Assembly: GCA_025454925.1 (NCBI GenBank)
Contig: JALONM010000003.1
Coordinates: forward strand, 148,238 to 212,237
Origin: Cytophagaceae bacterium
Lineage (GTDB): Bacteria > Bacteroidota > Bacteroidia > Cytophagales > Cytophagaceae
Direction of reading: 5' to 3'
DNA length: 64,000 nt
In this document: positions 63,037-64,000 of the stretch, in pieces
Layout: every line of letters starts with the position of its first letter
Position numbering within the stretch: the stretch's first letter is position 1
The notes under the pieces: model-generated
The model's input: only the letters and a program-made list of their open reading frames with translations
The model's database searches: none
Told to the model about the DNA's origin: nothing
Translations under genes and position numbers: made by a program

Positions 63037-64000
63037 TCCGCTTTTCCCATAATCAGTTCTTCCCAGCGTTGGGCTTGAGGAAGCGCTTCTTTTCTTTCCA
63101 ACACTCTTGCTTTAAACTTTCTGCACGTCAATACATTCATGGATAACTTATCAGCTATTCGTTCCACACTTTCTTTATTGGCCGGATTGCTAAATAAGTA
63201 GGTGAGATAAAATGCTTTATTCAATTCAAATTTCAGCCTGTGATAAAGCGTATTGGCTGTCACACTTTCTTTTAAATTGCATTTGCTGCATTTCCTGGAA
63301 AAAGGGATATCGCCCTGATGGTACTTTGTGTTTCCACATTTACGGCAGGTATAACCATCTTTCCATTTCAGCTCCTCCAAAAATTTCAAGCATGCCTGTT
63401 CATGATAAAATACTTCCAAAAATTTCTCATAAGAGATATTTTCACCCCGAATGGATTCAATTTTTTTCTGTTTAATTTCTTTTTGGAGTTCCCAGTTATT
63501 TTTGTCTAACGCACTGTTCATGCGTTCCATTTCTTTATACACTCGATCCAACTGCTGATTGGCAGCGGTTAAAGCTTCGTTTTTCTGATGCAGTTCCAGT
63601 GTGCGTTGCTGCACTTTCATTTCTAATTCTTTATTCACCTTATCTTTAAGCATCTCCTTTTCTATAGACTCTTGCAGCAACTGCTGTTGTATAAGGTCCT
63701 TTTCCTGCAGTAATTGAATCGTATCGCGTTGCGCCGTTTCCCTGGCCAATCGCTCAATCCGGAATTTATCACCTAAGGCAAGCGACATAATCACCACTTC
63801 CAGAATAAAACTGATGTTGAAATTATAAATCACAAATTTAGAAGTTGGCAACATTCCTGTTTTTCTCAACATATAAATCAACAGGCTAATGATCAAGATG
63901 GAATAGGCCAGTAAAAAATACCGGACAAAACGTTGGCCTCTTCTGTACTGTAAAATGGCTGCGAAATAAACCAGTAAAATAGGTACTAAGAAGTAAATGG
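63033..64000 (-). CDS. 7TM/coiled-coil/zinc-ribbon protein, cut by window edge
   Basis: The frame stays open past the apparent start at 63896 (a TTG) to the window edge (QYRRGQRFVRYFLLAYSI lies upstream), so the start is off the window. The visible part: at least three membrane segments in 7TMR-DISM style (ISFILEVVIMSLALGDKFRIERL), a long coiled coil (LLQEKDLIQQQLLQESIEKEM ... ELHQKNEALTAANQQLDRVYKEMERM), where a histidine kinase would usually follow, then instead a four-Cys zinc ribbon (GYTCRKCG and FSRKCSKCN) and a helical end FKARVLERKEALPQ that resemble the IS1595-type transposase zinc-binding domain. No kinase or DDE motif. Possibly a membrane sensor whose output is zinc-ribbon DNA binding. 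Confidence 0.75.
   Translation of the reverse strand, partial: IYFLVPILLVYFAAILQYRRGQRFVRYFLLAYSILIISLLIYMLRKTGMLPTSKFVIYNFNISFILEVVIMSLALGDKFRIERLARETAQRDTIQLLQEKDLIQQQLLQESIEKEMLKDKVNKELEMKVQQRTLELHQKNEALTAANQQLDRVYKEMERMNSALDKNNWELQKEIKQKKIESIRGENISYEKFLEVFYHEQACLKFLEELKWKDGYTCRKCGNTKYHQGDIPFSRKCSKCNLKESVTANTLYHRLKFELNKAFYLTYLFSNPANKESVERIADKLSMNVLTCRKFKARVLERKEALPQAQRWEELIMGKAD

Overview
The window reads as one chromosomal segment of a Bacteroidota bacterium. Evidence from the sequence: two giant secreted proteins ending in the gliding-motility-associated (type B) C-terminal domain, a subtilisin ending in a type A type IX secretion (T9SS) sorting domain, a PorP/SprF-family partner protein, DUF5723 and OmpA/propeller envelope proteins, several Cys-lipoproteins, and sigma-ABfr-like -7 boxes (TAnnTTTG) instead of -10 boxes. 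Composition is moderately AT-rich. I cannot fix the order; a gliding or sediment-type member of the Chitinophagales/Saprospirales/Cytophagales breadth is plausible. I recognise no rRNA, tRNA, CRISPR array, intact insertion sequence or prophage.

Layout. 1-558: hairpins and degenerate intergenic repeats. 559-10335 (minus): a beta-helix/Ig type B T9SS cargo protein, then a three-gene envelope operon (lipoprotein, DUF5723, OmpA/propeller). 10417-14087: an acyltransferase-like gene, groES-groEL and a small unknown gene. 14088-14893: terminator, a structured RNA copy and a repeat core. 15781-24421 (minus): a tight seven-gene cassette built on a MoxR AAA+ ATPase, a von Willebrand A protein, a SWIM zinc-finger protein, DUF5691 and DUF5682, with a PEBP-family protein and a methyltransferase embedded. 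24570-34286 (minus): ZIP transporter, two methyltransferases, a lipoprotein plus a DUF4836-like/PstS-like fusion, PIN-PhoH, LysE exporter and GH3 acyl-amido synthetase. 34452-41537: YggS, TPR protein, DMT permease, FdtA-type cupin, membrane J-domain protein and a PrsW-like protease with TPR tail. 41628-50659: T9SS subtilisin, lipoprotein, amino-acid permease, SiaC-like protein and a MacA/MacB-like pair. 50745-53462: half-size EamA protein, a four-helix protein with a GspG-like tail and a GNAT-nitrilase fusion. 53463-54581: a candidate long-stem small RNA and a composite repeat. 54582-60805: a seven-blade RCC1 type B T9SS cargo translationally coupled to its PorP/SprF partner. 60806-61773: more composite repeats. 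61774-64000: a membrane protein, DUF92 and an edge-truncated 7TM/coiled-coil/zinc-ribbon protein.

Two things stand out. First, an intergenic composite repeat family: hairpins with a GAAT loop, a palindrome with a GTA loop, and a structured RNA whose three copies keep their sequence blocks while their stems change in a paired fashion (it resembles, from memory, the Flavo-1 RNA class). Second, the MoxR-VWA-SWIM cassette, whose layout recurs in bacteria but whose biochemical role is not established; here it carries a translationally coupled PEBP gene and a methyltransferase. Starts were moved inward from the longest frames wherever a signal peptide or lipobox decided it.
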